In this document: positions 26,352 through 40,194 of the stretch, piece after piece | Numbering within the stretch: position 1 is the stretch's first letter | Layout: each line of letters opens with the position of its first letter | Source of the DNA: Gibbula magus | Taxonomy: Eukaryota; Mollusca; Gastropoda; Trochida; Trochidae | NCBI GenBank assembly: GCA_936450465.1 | Contig: OW388296.1 | Location: 53,496,431 to 53,560,430 of the forward strand | Direction: 5' to 3' | DNA length: 64,000 bases | The notes under the pieces: model-generated | What the model was told of the DNA's origin: nothing | What the model saw: only the letters and a program-made list of their open reading frames with translations | Database searches by the model: none | Program-made: the position numbers and the translations under genes

Positions 26352-26742
26352 AGTGGTACTTTTTGTGGAACTTAATTCGAGGGGATTTCTACTTATACAT
26401 ATTTATTATGAATACATGATAAAAACACAATCCTGGTGATACTTATTACCAATTGACTTTATATTTGAATATCCAATCCATTTCAAACATAGTACTGATT
26501 TTGCAATTTGACAAAGATTAGTGCACATTTATTAAAAAAATAAAAACAGTGTAGACACTACAGTGCTACGAGTGTTAAATCCTTTACTATGTCATAAAAG
26601 GACCTTGTTGATTGGTTAATGATAATTCATTTGTTACTTTGTGGATATTCTGTAAATGTATATGTTTTATTAGTAAAAAAATACAGCATCTTTATTCTCA
26701 TTTCATGTAATGCAAAAAAACATGATGACTGATACTTTCCCT
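26352..26742 (-). mobile_element. TTAA MITE family C, copy 3 (diverged)
   Basis: About 391 bp in reverse orientation, bordered by TTAA at 26348-26351 and 26743-26746, only 9 bp from copy 2. It keeps the TTTTTGTGGAA and CTTTCCCT ends but is more diverged inside. Confidence 0.6.
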
Positions 26743-26771
26743 TTAACCCATATGTAATAACTTTGTATTAA

Positions 26772-27241
26772 AGGTGCATCCATTGTGTTTCATAAAATTT
26801 TATTTGGCTTTAATACGTGCCAAAATACCACATGTGCTTATTTCAGTTCAAATAAATTCACTCAACTTGCATATTCATCGCCAATTGCCAATTATATCAT
26901 ACAAACTAGTTTTCAATTAAAATATAAAAATATCATTATACATGTGCAGGAACCCAAGTTACATGCCTCATTTACATGCACAGTAGTTATATGACCTATT
27001 AAACATTATCAACCCAATTTTGTCTTTTTGCCTGTTTCCAAAATTAAGTTTGACTAATTGACGCGCATCAATCGCTGTGCATTCTCCGATTTTCGATCAG
27101 AAATCACTACTTTTACCTTTATATGTTCACTATACTGAGTCCACTATCATCAAAATGATAATTCTCGGCAATAGTCAGTACTCCTCGATAAAATAACACC
27201 ATTTAGCACAGTTGGCATATATGTGACCCCCAGCAACACCT
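26772..27241 (+). mobile_element. TTAA MITE family B, copy 1
   Basis: 470 bp, TTAA at 26768-26771 and 27242-27245. Starts AGGTGCATCCATTGTG. The right TIR is degraded (ends CAACACCT). Internal sequence aligns along its length with the copies at 33572 and 52659. Non-coding; a 69-codon ORF in it is incidental. Confidence 0.8.
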
Positions 27242-30200
27242 TTAAGTGATGGATATATACACTTGGAATATTTCTGCATTAGGTTAAAGTAAGGTAGAAA
27301 TCTGGTGTAAGATTTTTCTGGTTTACAGAAAAGCATAGAATTTATCTTATTGTTTGTATCAGAGAAAATCAAATTAATTGCATGATAAGTTCAACTTAAT
27401 CAATTGATAAGCCTAATTGAGAACTTGGAGACCAAACGTCATGTCCCAAAGATGGTAGAAACCTAGTTTACAATTACCAGGAATGAACTCAATAGCATAA
27501 CTTATTGTTTCTGAGGGTTGTTGAAGACGTAAAATGCCCTGAGGCTCCTGCACTGTGTGCTCTCTGGATTCATCACAGATCAATGTGCTTCTGAATACGT
27601 GCACACATAGTAGCTAGCGTAGAGGAAAGTGGCCATATGTCACCGACTGTCCTAGTTACTAAACTATGTTTTCATGTAAGCGGTCACCGAAACCTAATGT
27701 TGTCATAGTACACAGAATACAACAGACTGTGTCGTAGTAAATCGACCATACTCTGGGCCACGTGTTGTCTTTGTTGAGTGCATTGTAATACTGGAATAGC
27801 GTATATCGACATAGATTGACATTGTTATTGTTGCTTGTAGTGGAACCTACTGGTCGTAGTGTAGACTATTTTTTTGTCAACTAGTAAAATGCATTGTAAT
27901 TGCCACAGTGTTTGACATAAATTTTAAAATGGGTTGTCAACATGACATGGCACTTTAAGGATGCTTCTTAACCATAAAGACAGAAAAATAAATTATTAAT
28001 CTAAGGTAGCTAAGATGGATTGATATGAAGTTTTCATGGCAAATTTGACTAAACTGACATTTTCACATGTTCAGTGTTGTTGTTTTGGGGAGTCTTTTGG
28101 CCAATTCTGAGTAGATGGGATCCTTTATAAAATATAAGTATCCTTCTCATAATATGAAGGGACACCCAAGCCAAAAAGATGGGCAAGTTTTCATAAGACT
28201 CCCTCTAGGAACAAAACTGATGTTTAAAACACTGAAAATATGATTTTTTATTAAAAAAAGAACTTCAATGCTTCATATATTTACACCCTGGCAATAATCA
28301 ATGACAAAAATTACTCCTTAGTATTAAGACAATAGCCAGAATAATCAAATGATCAATTATCAAAGAGTGTACTTGTTGTCAAGTCAGCAGATTGTTGTCA
28401 CCAAGAGTGTTTTTCTCTGAACAAAGACAAAACACAGGGGTGTGACTTTCGCAGATCAATAATGGATGAGGAGAGACAAATAACTGTTGCGTCACTCAAC
28501 CGTGGAAATGTACCCGACGACATTGATGGCAAAGTTAGATTTCTTTCATTCACCTCTAAAACTTCTTTTGAACAGTTGATCACATCTTTGACGATCTCTT
28601 GTCTATTAGCTTTTGACAGAATGATAGATATTATTGATAGAATGAAATGTGCATTACATGAATTTTAAACTGTTGTTGGATATCTAAAAATGGACTTTTC
28701 AATCAAGATGGTTTGTTATGCCATACCCAGATTTGTAGATGTCAATAATTGTAATGAAATATGTAATTGTTCATGTTTTGAAAATTATATTTGATTAATT
28801 TTCTTTTTGATGTTTGGATTTACATAAAATATAACACAGCATGTAAGTCCTTTCTACCATTTTCTAAGAATTGTACTGTTTACTTTTATTAAATTGAAAG
28901 CACCCAAAAAACTACTTATTTCAGTCTGTATTTGTTAATTTGATACGTTGTCCGTTCAGAATCTGCAGAATAATGTACGAGGCATGAAATACAGGAAAGC
29001 TCCTGGGATTTTCTAACATTTGTTTTTACCAACAAATAATGCTTGCATGATAATGTTCCACAGTATTACTGACATGCTCCTATTGGTGTCATGTCATGAC
29101 TCATCAAAACTGGCGTGGATAACATGCATATTACACGTCAGTTTCAACCAATCCGAACGTGTTGATAACGAGACCAGGAGTACCAGAGTAAATTGTGGCG
29201 TAAATTGTGCCAGATATTGATTGACAAAAATGTCACACCTGAAATTGATTTTGGTCCTTACGAGATACAGACAGGCAATCCAAACAACCGGGTGTAAAAC
29301 TGTTTGTTGATGGTGATACAGGTACTTGAGTTAGATAACTGCCTGGATGTAAACTTAGCGATTGTTTCTGAGGCATGCGTCCCATTTATTACTCATTGGC
29401 AAAGCCATTTATTCATTGAGATTCATAGAATATAAGGAAATACTATAATATGATAATGGGTGTGAAATTTATATCATTTGTATTGATCGTAATTTGTTTT
29501 ATGTTGCCTCAGGATATTTGTCCTCTCAGATCAATTGAGTTAATTCAATATGTGGGGAATAATTTTAGAAATAATCACTTAATCGCATGTTCATTGAGTT
29601 AAGGCAGGAGAACCACTTAATCAATTTGTACTTCCAATATTTCTACATGGGTATATCAATAGCAAAGTGACAGTTTGTTTTGACTCAGCGTTCTTGAAAC
29701 AAATAGAAATAATGAAAAGTTCATTTACCTTTAACCTGACTATTTTCAGTAATTTACGATAATTTAAAAGGAAATATAACAATAAAGATGAACTGAGAAA
29801 GCATCCTTGCGATAGACCATAGTGCTTATTGCATTGAATGCCTTTTTGCACGTTTTTCCTTTTTTCATACAGAATGTAAATTGAACTAATTTTTACACAG
29901 TCTCTCTGGTTTGTAAATTTTTATGTAAAAATTTTATTTGTAAATATGAAAATGAAGAAGCAAATATATGATGCAGAATAACATTAATGCTGCACCATTC
30001 ACTTATTGAACTGAATAATTTTAAATATGATTGCACGATAATGATCAGCCAAACTTGTTTATATTAAACATTGAGTATGGAAAAAAATACACACATAAAT
30101 ATGATGCAACTCAAAATGTAAATGTAATGTTTTATTTACTCGTTTTTCAACAGTTCATTGTAATCATGACAGTTACCATGTACCAAAAATGCAAAATAAC

Positions 30201-31404
30201 ATTAATCTTACAACATTTATTTATTGACTTGAATTATTTACCATTGCATGCATTTCGAATCAATTTACTAAAAGCTACTCAAAATGCAAAAGTAATATTC
30301 ACTTGATAAATAACAGATCATTGTGTAAGACAACTATATTCGATAACAACTTAATTCTTCTTTATTGTATGTACAAAGTTTTTGGGCTGTTCCTTGCCCT
30401 CTTGTCACAATTGTTGTAGTATGATTTGCAATACGATGGTTGGAAGCCCGGCCTTTATACCAAGTTAATATTAGTAATGCTGTTAATGAGAACTGTAACC
30501 TTGATTATAGATATAGCCAGTATTGATATCAGATACATTACCGATGAGATTAATGTGATAAAGAGTATATCCATAAAACTCTCTCCTGGTTCACAATCCG
30601 ATTGGTCACTGAGCCAACCAATCAGAAAGTTGCAGACTGATAGGTAAACAGTGCAACAGCTTTTGGTAAGTGGTATTGTACTGTTTCAAGTGACACCTGT
30701 TACTTCTGTTGCGAAATACGACCATTGTTTACATTCAAATAATCAACATTTAAAAAAATAAATGCTAATAGCAAATAGAAATTCAGGGTGCAAAAGGGAT
30801 GCACCATAGAAGCTTGGTTGGTTGACATTTTAGTTGCTGCACTTGTAAAAAAAATCACAGCTCATCAAGAATGAGAATAGTCACAGACTTGACAACAGGA
30901 TAAAGATAGACTACAGTATAACAGAATATTCCAGGGTTTCTTGTAACGGTTAGATAACAATGGGATGTGAATATAATTACTTTTTTCCTATCTTTCTGTT
31001 TTGAAAACTTTGATTTTTATAAATACACCACTCACTTTAATCTTCAGGGGTAAGAAATATATGATAAAATGTTTCAAAATCTGTCTACATTGGGTACATA
31101 AATTATTTTCACTCCCAAAAAAATTTGAATTTTTTTTTCAATGATAACATTTCTCACATTTGAATGTCCAAAATTGTTTAACACCTCTGCTGTCATTGTT
31201 GATTTATTCACAGTTGCTAAATCTATGGACTTTATGTAGATAATTTATTGGTATTGTGATCATAGTCACTAAATCTTAATTTACCTTATGTGGTTATCTA
31301 TAAATATCATTATGGAGAATACTGAACGACATCCCGATTGATAAGATATTTATGAAACAAGTGTATGGTTTGGTATCTAACGCGCCAAGGCCACTTACTG
31401 ATAT

Positions 31405-31650
31405 GGGGCAGGATAGCTCAATGGTTAGCACGTTTGGCTTCGAATCAAGGTTTGAACCCCGCCAAGAGCTCGGAAACTATAGAGAACTGTTTTACAAGCA
31501 GTCAGGTTTTGGGTGCAATGCTATACTGAATTTCAGTGCGGTACCACCAATGGTTCACTAGTTCAAGCCAAGGCTTTCTCCCTGCAATAATACCGTAACT
31601 GAAGTTTAATGCTATGTACATATAATGTTAAAACCCTACTCACCTCACCT
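31405..31650 (+). mobile_element. SINE of the same family, diverged, CTCACC tail
   Basis: Head with AATGGTTAGCACG and GGTTTGAACCC, middle with GGGTGCAATGCTATACTGAA and TTTCTCCCTGCAATAATAC, degraded 3' part and CCTACTCACCTCACC tail. Confidence 0.8.
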
Positions 31651-32298
31651 ATTTCTGATATTTCTATGAGATATTTGATGTGAGTCTACGTTGACACTGT
31701 CATTTATCTGAGACACAATCACGCTCTGTACAAGACTGCTTCGGCTGAATAAATAATAAAATAGAGTTCAAAAAATTTACATAACAAGAATGTCTTGTGA
31801 TAACCCGAAATTTGGCAAGATAATGTTTGTGAATTTATGAATTTACGCCTGATATAAAAACGTTCTGTTGAAACTTATTTATGAAGTTAATGATCATTGG
31901 CAGTATCAAGACACAAACAAATCTAATCTCCATAAAATAATAATTCTCCCTTCAAGCACAGGAATGTGACTAACATAGCTAGTTAACATCTTGATGGACA
32001 GGTAAACAGCCATGTTAACTGATAATAGCACATGGACTGTTTATCCTAGCCCTCTAGGGAGAATGTCTGATCAATAACGCCACTTACACAAGCTAGATAG
32101 ATTACTTGTATGTTTTGATACACCTTTCTTCTCTTACTGTTAAGGAGTTCCAATCAGATACGTCCCAAATTATTACAGGGGGAACAGTTTGATGGAGTGT
32201 CTGTTATTCATTCCAGGTCTCTTGGGAGGTTTCTCTTCCTTCTTTGGGAAATATAAACATGTGTATATTGTCATACCTTCTCTAAAAGGATCAAATTG

Positions 32299-32424
32299 TT
32301 TGGTAAACATTCCCTGATTAGTCCTGCCGTCTCTAACAGTATAGCTAATAATTTGGTAAACATTCCCTGATTAGTCCTGCCGTCTCTAACAGTAGCTAAT
32401 AATTTGGTAAACATTCCCTGATTG
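32299..32424 (+). repeat. 51-53 bp tandem repeat, 2.5 units
   Basis: TTTGGTAAACATTCCCTGAT occurs at about 32299, 32352 and 32403, with AGTCCTGCCGTCTCTAACAG between. Confidence 0.95.
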
Positions 32425-33571
32425 GCACATGTTTTCTAAGTTATTTTTCTAGTTCAGGGAAGCATGGACCACAGATGAAGAACTTCCAGTCACATCAATA
32501 TACAAATATATACATTGGATCAAAGATGTAAAGGAAATAGTGCTGCAAAAAAACAAAATGTTATCAACTGAAAATCCAAATTCTGTAAGAATCCCTCGAT
32601 GATTATGAGATACGGTAAACAGCTAGCACAAAGACAGGAGAAAACAGAAATGGCAAACATTTTCGGTTGAAGCACAAGGGATTTGCAAAATCAGAACCTG
32701 CTACGTTCAGAAGTTTCTCAAAATAATTTCAGTGCTTTTAATAAACTTTGCTAACCTCAAGACATATACTGATGTAATAAAGAGAGAATGAAGCCCTACC
32801 TTTACTTCATGTGGAGTCCAGTGTCTATCCTCACCAAAAGGTGTTAGAGGACATACCTGTCGAAGCATCCAGTACATCAATCAATTAGCAGGTTTAGCTG
32901 TATACTCCCTTGCTGGGTGAACACATACATATATAAATATATAACTTGCAGGCCGCTGGAGACTGGTTGGTGCCAACTCAGTGCTTGCTGTAGAGAGAGT
33001 CTATTGCGTTAATAGGGACTTGTATCATGCTACAGTGGTACAGTTAGTGTGTTGTGTACCTTGTGCTGCCACGATGCTCTGCAAGGTCTCTTGTGTCATT
33101 GAAAATGTTTTTTTAAATTTCCATGGAGTTGATTTGATTCTGTCTATTGCTTCGTTACTTTCATCATGTGGCAGTGGTAAAGTTAGTATGAGAGTGAAGT
33201 CTCTTGTATCATTGACATTGAAGGTGTGTTGTTTATGTTAATTGTGGTGAGGTGGTATCTTAAATTAAATTTTAAAATCAAATTTAATCTTTTGGGGCAT
33301 CAAAATATCAATACTTTGTACCCCTCAACTTCATAAGTGTAGCAGATGCTTGCATGTTTTACTGCAATACATTACTACAATTTTATAGTAGAGTCTCTCT
33401 GTGTAGAACATCTAGTCACCAACAAAAAAAAGAAATGTTCTTAAAAGCATATTAAAACCAAGTGTCATCTCACCTCACAACTTCTGCCTGAGAGAAACCT
33501 TATTACTGAGGGTGCAAGGCAGTAAACAGACTTTGCTAGAATTCATCAGGCACCATTATGACGTTACATGA

Positions 33572-34060
33572 AGGTGCATCCATTGTGTTTTATTTGGCTT
33601 AAATACGTTCCAACACGTACGTCATATGTGCTGTTAACAATACAAACAAGTTCACTAAGCTTGCATATTCATCCCCAATCGCCAAACATATCATAATTAT
33701 CAGTTTCCAATTAAAATCGAGTAACACCATTATGTATGTGCATAAACCGAAAGTGCATGTCCCATTTACATGAACAGTAGTTATATGACCTATAGCTATT
33801 AAACATTATCAACCCAAATTTTTTATTTTATCTGGTTTAAATAAGATTCCAAAATAACGTTTGACTCATTGGCGCGCGCCACACCCAGTGCATTGTCCGG
33901 TTTTCGATCAGAAATCGACACTTTTACCTTGATATCGTCAATATACTAAGTTGAGTATCATCAAAATGGTAGTTTTCGGTAACAGTTGGTACTTCTCGAT
34001 AAAGTAAGACCATTTATAACGTTTGGCATATTTTCTCCCAACAACACAATCGATGTACCT
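33572..34060 (+). mobile_element. TTAA MITE family B, copy 2
   Basis: About 489 bp, starting AGGTGCATCCATTGTG and ending CGATGTACCT followed by TTAA at 34061. The left TTAA is mutated or lost (ATGA). Shares with its relatives the TTTTCGATCAGAAATC block in the right half. Confidence 0.78.
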
Positions 34061-35082
34061 TTAAGAACAAGACAGACTGAACTTTGATAGAGTACATTTC
34101 CCTGTGAAACAATGCAGTAAAATGCTGAGTAAGTAGGTATTGTTATGTAAAGTCTTGTGGATGTTCACTCAGGCAGAAATACAGGGAGTGGGTGAACAGT
34201 ACTTTTCTCAGGAATTGATTAAAATCTTGTGAACTTTTAAAGGAAAAGTGAATATTTATGCAGTTTTAAATTTCATGAGGAACTTAGTTTACAATGTTGT
34301 ATATGATTTTTCAAGGAGAAACACTCCCACAAGAACTCATGCATGTTTAGAATCTGAGACATGCACTAGTTATAAATCACTCCCTTCCGAGATGCAAGAT
34401 ATCTGTATATAAGGTTAAACTGACATTTGTTGGGAAAGAGCACAATCCTTTCAAAAGAAAATTTAAGATTTCTAAAATTTTAAAATATGCTAAAACATAT
34501 CCATAGAGTAACTTCTTTCAATCTGACATTACAAAAATTATCTCCATTCAATTACTCATATACTTAAAAAACATGAACATTTTGAAATCAATGGTTGAGT
34601 ACAGAAAGTCTTCTAGTCAGCACTTGTTGTAAGGCTTTTAGGGGAGATCTGTGTAGCTTCAAATCCATCTTAGTGCAATAAGTGTGTGTCTTTTTCTTTT
34701 CTGTCTTTATTAGATTGGACATCTTTATTGGTGCTTTCAACCTGAAAACTGTTAACTGAATCTTAACTTCTGCTTATGACAGTTTCCCCCTTATTTTGCT
34801 GTAAGAACCATTTTGCTACCTTTATCAACATTGAAAGCGACAGGAAGAAGGAATTAACGTTTCTGTGATGCTTTATTTTTCTGACACAAGAGAAGTTAGA
34901 AAAAAGTCTGTTTGGCTTTTGGAAACATCTATTTTCATAATTACAGCATAAATTTTTGAAAAGGAATAATTTACTAGAAAGAGAAAGTGAAAGGAAGAAA
35001 TTATATGAGTGTTTGATTCTCAGTGTTGTTTCTTGATGAAAGCAGCTCATTTTGTCCAATTTTCAATATTTGGGACCTTTAA

Positions 35083-36528
35083 CCCTTACGTTGCGTATAT
35101 ATATTTTACCATTTTTAGCCCCTGTGGCGGAATTTACAGGCTCGCAGCCCGCAGCAGTAGTTTGGGCTTTGGCGCTAACTAGCTCTGCTGGCGGAATTTC
35201 CAGGCGGCGATTCCGGTATTGTTTTTACAAAATATACCGCATCTACATGGCGAATAAGGACTATATACGGGCGTTCAATACAAATTCAAGTAGCGAAACC
35301 CGTACACAAATGGCTAATTCACACTCGAAACTTTGAATGAATTTTCTATGTTTTTTCGTTTTTATTCTATTACTTTCGAAAGATTGTCTTTTATTCGGGC
35401 CTCATTTATATACGGAATTGAAGACAAGATGTCTAGCTTCACAATGATATAAAAATTATTAGAATGCGACCTTTGGTTATAATTCTATAGCTATGTAAAG
35501 TTTGTCTTTATTCCCACCTATAAAATCGTCAATACTTACAACATGTATGCGGCATTGCAAACGGTCGTTCATCGCACTTTTCCAAGAAATCATAATCTCG
35601 AACCAGTTGACAAATAAGCACATGTCAACCCAAATATGGTTATGTTGTTTGACTTTTCAAATAAACGCTAACCTCGAACCATAACTGATGAAAATATGTT
35701 GATTAGTTTGTGTGCCGTTTGGTTTCACATGCCTCTCAGAAAGGTAGAATTGTATCTTTATTTCTGTGAATAAATCTGCGCATTTTATATAGAATAAAAG
35801 ATTATTCTTTTCGGTTTATTGTGATATAAAAATTATGAAAATGCATTCAGTATTTTAGCCTTGATAAATGTTTTAGAAGTTGTGAAAATCGCCGATTGTT
35901 TCAAAATTTATGAAGTGTAAACATGACCTTTTTCACGGCGCTTGCTGTGTCTTTATTATTTTTTTGAGATTTTCTAATTTTATATGGGAATGTAGTCCAT
36001 TGTTTCCCCTTTATTTTGCCGTATTTTTTTTTGAAAACAAACAATTCGCTCACATGATATGAAGTGCGGGAGTAAGGCGAGTTAGCGATTTTTTTCCCCG
36101 TCTCGCGAGATGCGAGGCAGGTAGCAGTCTCGGGCGAGGCAAACCCGAGGCAATACAAACACGTGGGTGAAAATAGCCTCAAGCGAATTAATGCTTCGGG
36201 GGCTAAGCCCGACATAATTGGCCTTTTGTAAAGCTAATTATCGATGCGTTACGGGTCAACAATGCACACGCAAATTGGTGTGAATTTTGCTTGATATTCC
36301 GACCACACACTGAACAAAGCTTTATTCTCATGTCGGGTCGCGATGCGTAAATACAGCCATTCTCATGGGTCGGGTCGCGGACACAATCGACTCGTGACCC
36401 GGTATGGGTGATAGAGTATACTTAGACAGCCGTGAATTATTCTAAGTCTTGTATCCGGGATCCGTATACAGACACCTAGGAATCGCTTATAGCCCGCCCG
36501 GATAATTCCGTCGCCCGCATGTTAAGGG
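35083..36528 (+). mobile_element. piggyBac-like non-autonomous element, copy 2 (full length)
   Basis: 1446 bp, flanked on both sides by TTAA (35079-35082 and 36529-36532), the piggyBac target-site duplication. Ends are CCCTTACGTTGCG and, inverted, CCCTTAACATGCGGGC, an imperfect TIR beginning CCC as in piggyBac. Short ORFs inside (about 60 and 104 codons) are shared with copy 3 but resemble no transposase, so it is a non-autonomous derivative needing a transposase elsewhere. The piggyBac assignment rests on TTAA and the CCC-type ends. Confidence 0.85.
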
Positions 36529-36532
36529 TTAA

Positions 36533-39299
36533 CTGAGCCTCAAGCCTCTCAACAGCCTTTTCCCCCACAATTATTCCAAAACAATATTGATCAAATTATT
36601 GAAAGAAAGTTAAAACCAAGTATATGTTCATGATCAGTGGAGATGGTTCAGTTAATGTTTCTGTGTGAATTCCAAAATATTTGACATGACTGTGCGGTTC
36701 TGATATATATAAAAGACACATGTCAAATCACTTCCTGTTAATCGCTAAAATACTGTGTTTTTATCAATGTTCTGAACATAAAGGAGCTTGATGGATATTT
36801 TATAGGACATACGTGCTGTGAACCACACAAGAGGCTAACCATCATAGGGTGAGATTGTCATATTACCTGTGTTGTAAAGCTCTACATTGTTTCTTATACT
36901 CTGCAAACATAGTGGTTATGTGGTCATAAAAGTTTGCATAGGAATTCAGGAAGTAGTGATTTGTGATTTTTATGGATATACAACTAACAATTTCATTTAC
37001 AGAACAGAACAGAGAATTTAAGTCTGTGCTTAACGAAACTTGGGAGGTGGAACAATCAGGTTGAATTTATAAATTTATAAATGATATGAATACTAATTTT
37101 CAACACAAAAATTGTGAGTGATTAAATATTGGTAACCTGAATTATCATTGTTCAATATTTTTCACTCTTAATTAACATGACCAAGTTCTGAGTAATTACA
37201 AGGATAACATCATATAGTAAATAGAATATCATTCATAATTTATTCTTAGACTTTTATGAATAACAATCAGGATTTGAGCTTTTTCAAATCAGTCTTGCTC
37301 AGATAGTTTGATTCATATTGTCCTGAAGAATTTCCGAAACGTGAGTGCCTTAGAGCTTTTAGTGATCAGAACACCAAGGAAGCAATGGCACTGGTGGAAG
37401 CTGGTCATAGCCATGTCAATCACAGGCCAGGAATGATAATATTGGAAAACAGTATGAGATGTGTTTCTCTTGGCACCGGGGGAATGTTCCGAGGTGTTTG
37501 ATGTTCCGGCCTGCTGAGAAGGGAAGGGCTGTGTGTTTAGATAGACACACTGGACAGGGAGGGTGAAGAGGGAAACGGGTCCATCCCAGTCTCTTCTGTC
37601 TTCATGATAGAGCTGGAGTCTTCAAACCATCTCACTGCTAAAGCTTTACAGTACAGACCAGTTCTTCTTTAACTGGGGAAACCATCTGATTGTTAATGCT
37701 TGACAGTACAGACCAATTATTCTCTAGCTGGAGAAACCATCTGATTGGTAAATTTTTGCAATACAGACACACATATATACTCACCAAAATCAGTTATGAG
37801 CCACCTCAATATAGTCCAACACTTTGATTTTGAAAAAAAGTGTTTTTATTAAATATTGAAAAGGAACCTATTTTCCATTTGGTCCTTATTTCGATTGTGC
37901 ATTCTTTGATAAGTTTAATGGATGAAGAGTGGAAAGTGTTCTGTTATCTGTCTCACAACACAAACATAATAACCATTACCTTTTAATTAGACAGGTATTT
38001 TTCTTCTTGTTTTAAGGCTTTTTTGTCCAAAATTAAAAAGAAATTTAAGTTCTTTTTTCAAGATTTTTAAAATTATATTTACAAATTTATTAATTATTTT
38101 AAATAAATAAAGCTTTTTCTCTTTCCTTAAATGTAATTTTTAATGATATTTAAACAATTCACAATTAATTTATTTTACATTGTGTGAATAAAAGGAAATA
38201 TATCTTTATTTCTCTGAACATGCCACCATGAGAATTAATGGTAAATGGTAAAAGCAATCTTCTGCCTGGCACCATGGTTTAGAGTGAGAAAGTGCTGTTT
38301 AGGTGCAGATCCATACAGACCAGAGAAAGTGTTTAATCAGATCTGGACATGGAGATTTATCTTCTTTAAGCTGGGAGGGAATCTGTTACGTGATTTATTA
38401 AGACACTTCTTGTTTCAAATTCGACTGGTAGAAATTAAGATGGCCTGCTGGGAATTTGGAATTGATTGAATTCTTTATTTTCTTTCTCTCTCTTTATTTT
38501 CAATCATGTTCTTGTACAACGAAGGGCTTAATTTGTGAGAAAACGAATACTTTGAAACCAAGTGGTCTTGACAATAGATTCACAAGTCTTGCTTTTCCTC
38601 CGCTGAAAGGCTGAAATTCTCACTTCACAGCTTGTTTTTCCCTTTATCAAATGAGGATGTATATTAATTTCAATCTTTAGATCTAGATGTACCACAATGA
38701 TTACAAGCAACACATTTTGAAATGAAAGTACTTGTGTATTACCGGTAATAAAATTAATTTTAACAGATTTGTCCTCAGATTCATTAACTTATTTGAGCTA
38801 TAAACATGCTACTGCCCCTTTTATGTGCTCAGGGATTTGCAAACACACCCACTGGATCCATATCTTGTTAGTATATCAGAAAACAGAAGCAGTCTACCTC
38901 AGCATTTCTCAAGTTTAAATGTCAGTGTACAGACCTAGAGTTAGGAGAGCATTGGTCTGATTGGCTTTGTTATTTGGAATTGCCTCTCCAAGAGTACCAT
39001 TAAGTTCATGGTGGGAGTGAGGTGAGGGTAGAGGTGAGAGAGAGAGGGTGACAGAGAGGGAGGGAGAGAGAGAGAGAGGGTGAGAGAGGATCGTGAACAA
39101 TTACCTGCCTCGATCATTGCCTGCCTGCACATTTACCCTTTACCTGTCTACCGTATAACACATTCTACAGAATTTTTAGATTTCATCGACAGTGTTTCCT
39201 TTCCCTCTAAAAGAATGCCTTCTTTTACTTATATAAAATTTTAGGAAACTTTCTTCCATCCTTCCAATTGACTTTTGTTTCTTGGCATTATGTGAAATT
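36533..39299 (+). other. Intronic sequence, nothing recognised except the GA run
   Basis: AT-rich, with no repeat relatives in the window and no exon-like signals. Confidence 0.45.
39006..39090. repeat. GA-rich simple repeat
   Basis: Purine run of GAGAGAGG type with GGTG interruptions. The S/L-rich ORFs on the minus strand are artefacts of it. Confidence 0.95.
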
Positions 39300-39670
39300 A
39301 AAACACACTATATTTAACTCAATTTTACCTTTTCTTCATAATAAAACAAATACAATGATAGAATATTCGCATAGTAACACATTGCATATATGTACAACTA
39401 ATAAACAATATGCTGTTCAAAGGTAGCAAAGTTTTCCCAATTCGCAGCGTCGACGAATGGCTTCAGTTCTCATTAATAATTGTTTTTATTTTTCAACAAA
39501 TGTGCGCTTGTCTTTATCAAGTGTCGAAATATAAAGTCATCAAAATATTAACTTCATTAATATCTTTAAATTTGACTGTGTTTTAATCATGTAATAGTTG
39601 CATATTTGTGTAAACAGGAATATCCTCTCGAATTTCATTTCCACAAAAATACCCCCATAGAACCCTCCTT
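39300..39670 (+). mobile_element. TTAA MITE family C, copy 4 (left end missing)
   Basis: Aligns with 11300-11665 and ends CATAGAACCCTCCTT then TTAA at 39671-39674. The left terminal 45 bp are absent. Confidence 0.75.
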
Positions 39671-39934
39671 TTAAAGTTTAAAGAACAAAGGAGTGTAGTT
39701 TAACATTATTTTTTTTTAAATGAATATTTTAAAAGTCGTTAATGTTCATGTTTGAAATGGCATAAAATGTTTTGACCATCATTATGTTATAATGCAAGCT
39801 TAGACTTAACCAGTCTGAGTTTGTTGCTTTCAAATGGCTTTAATTTCTCTTTCCTGTTACAAATATTTGTTTTTGTATTTTCTGTGACTCTTTAGATTAT
39901 ATGCATGCCAACTCCTTTATTTCACTTGTTGAAA

Positions 39935-40194
39935 GTCTTCTTGTTCTACAGAAAATAAGGTTTGAGTGCAATGCTACCCTGAATTTCAGCGTAATACCAC
40001 CCATGGTTCACTTGTTCAAGACGGTGCTTGCCGGTTTCACCGCAATACATAGCCTCAATGGTGTTTTGGGGTTTCTCCCTGCAATAATACAAACAGCTGT
40101 GATAAAGTTAATTGAAAGCAGTGTAAAACCCCCAATCACCTCACCTCACCTCACCTCACCTCACCTCACCTCACCTCACCTCACCTCACCTCTC
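39935..40194 (+). mobile_element. SINE of the same family, head missing, long CCTCA tail
   Basis: Begins at the middle (CTTGTTCTACAG, then GAGTGCAATGCTACCCTGAA) and runs to a pure CCTCA run of about 57 bp (40137-40194). The tRNA head is absent, typical of 5' truncation. Confidence 0.82.

Larger units (their letters stand above)
27246..33571 (+). other. Intronic sequence with one SINE and one short tandem repeat
   Basis: Outside 31405-31650 and 32299-32424 nothing is recognised. At 29950-30300 there are weak repeats of an ATGCAAAATAACATTAAT type. Overlapping ORFs on both strands at 28398-28668 are more GC-rich than their surroundings but match nothing I know. Confidence 0.45.

Noticed and set aside
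28398..28668. Overlapping plus- and minus-strand ORFs as a nested gene or exon
   Set aside because: No recognised domain, splice signals or repeat in the window; open on both strands as expected by chance at this length.
32981..33241. 86-codon ORF rich in C and V
   Set aside because: Arises from a local repeated CAGTGGTA.AGTTAGT sequence; no signal peptide plus cysteine framework that I would defend.
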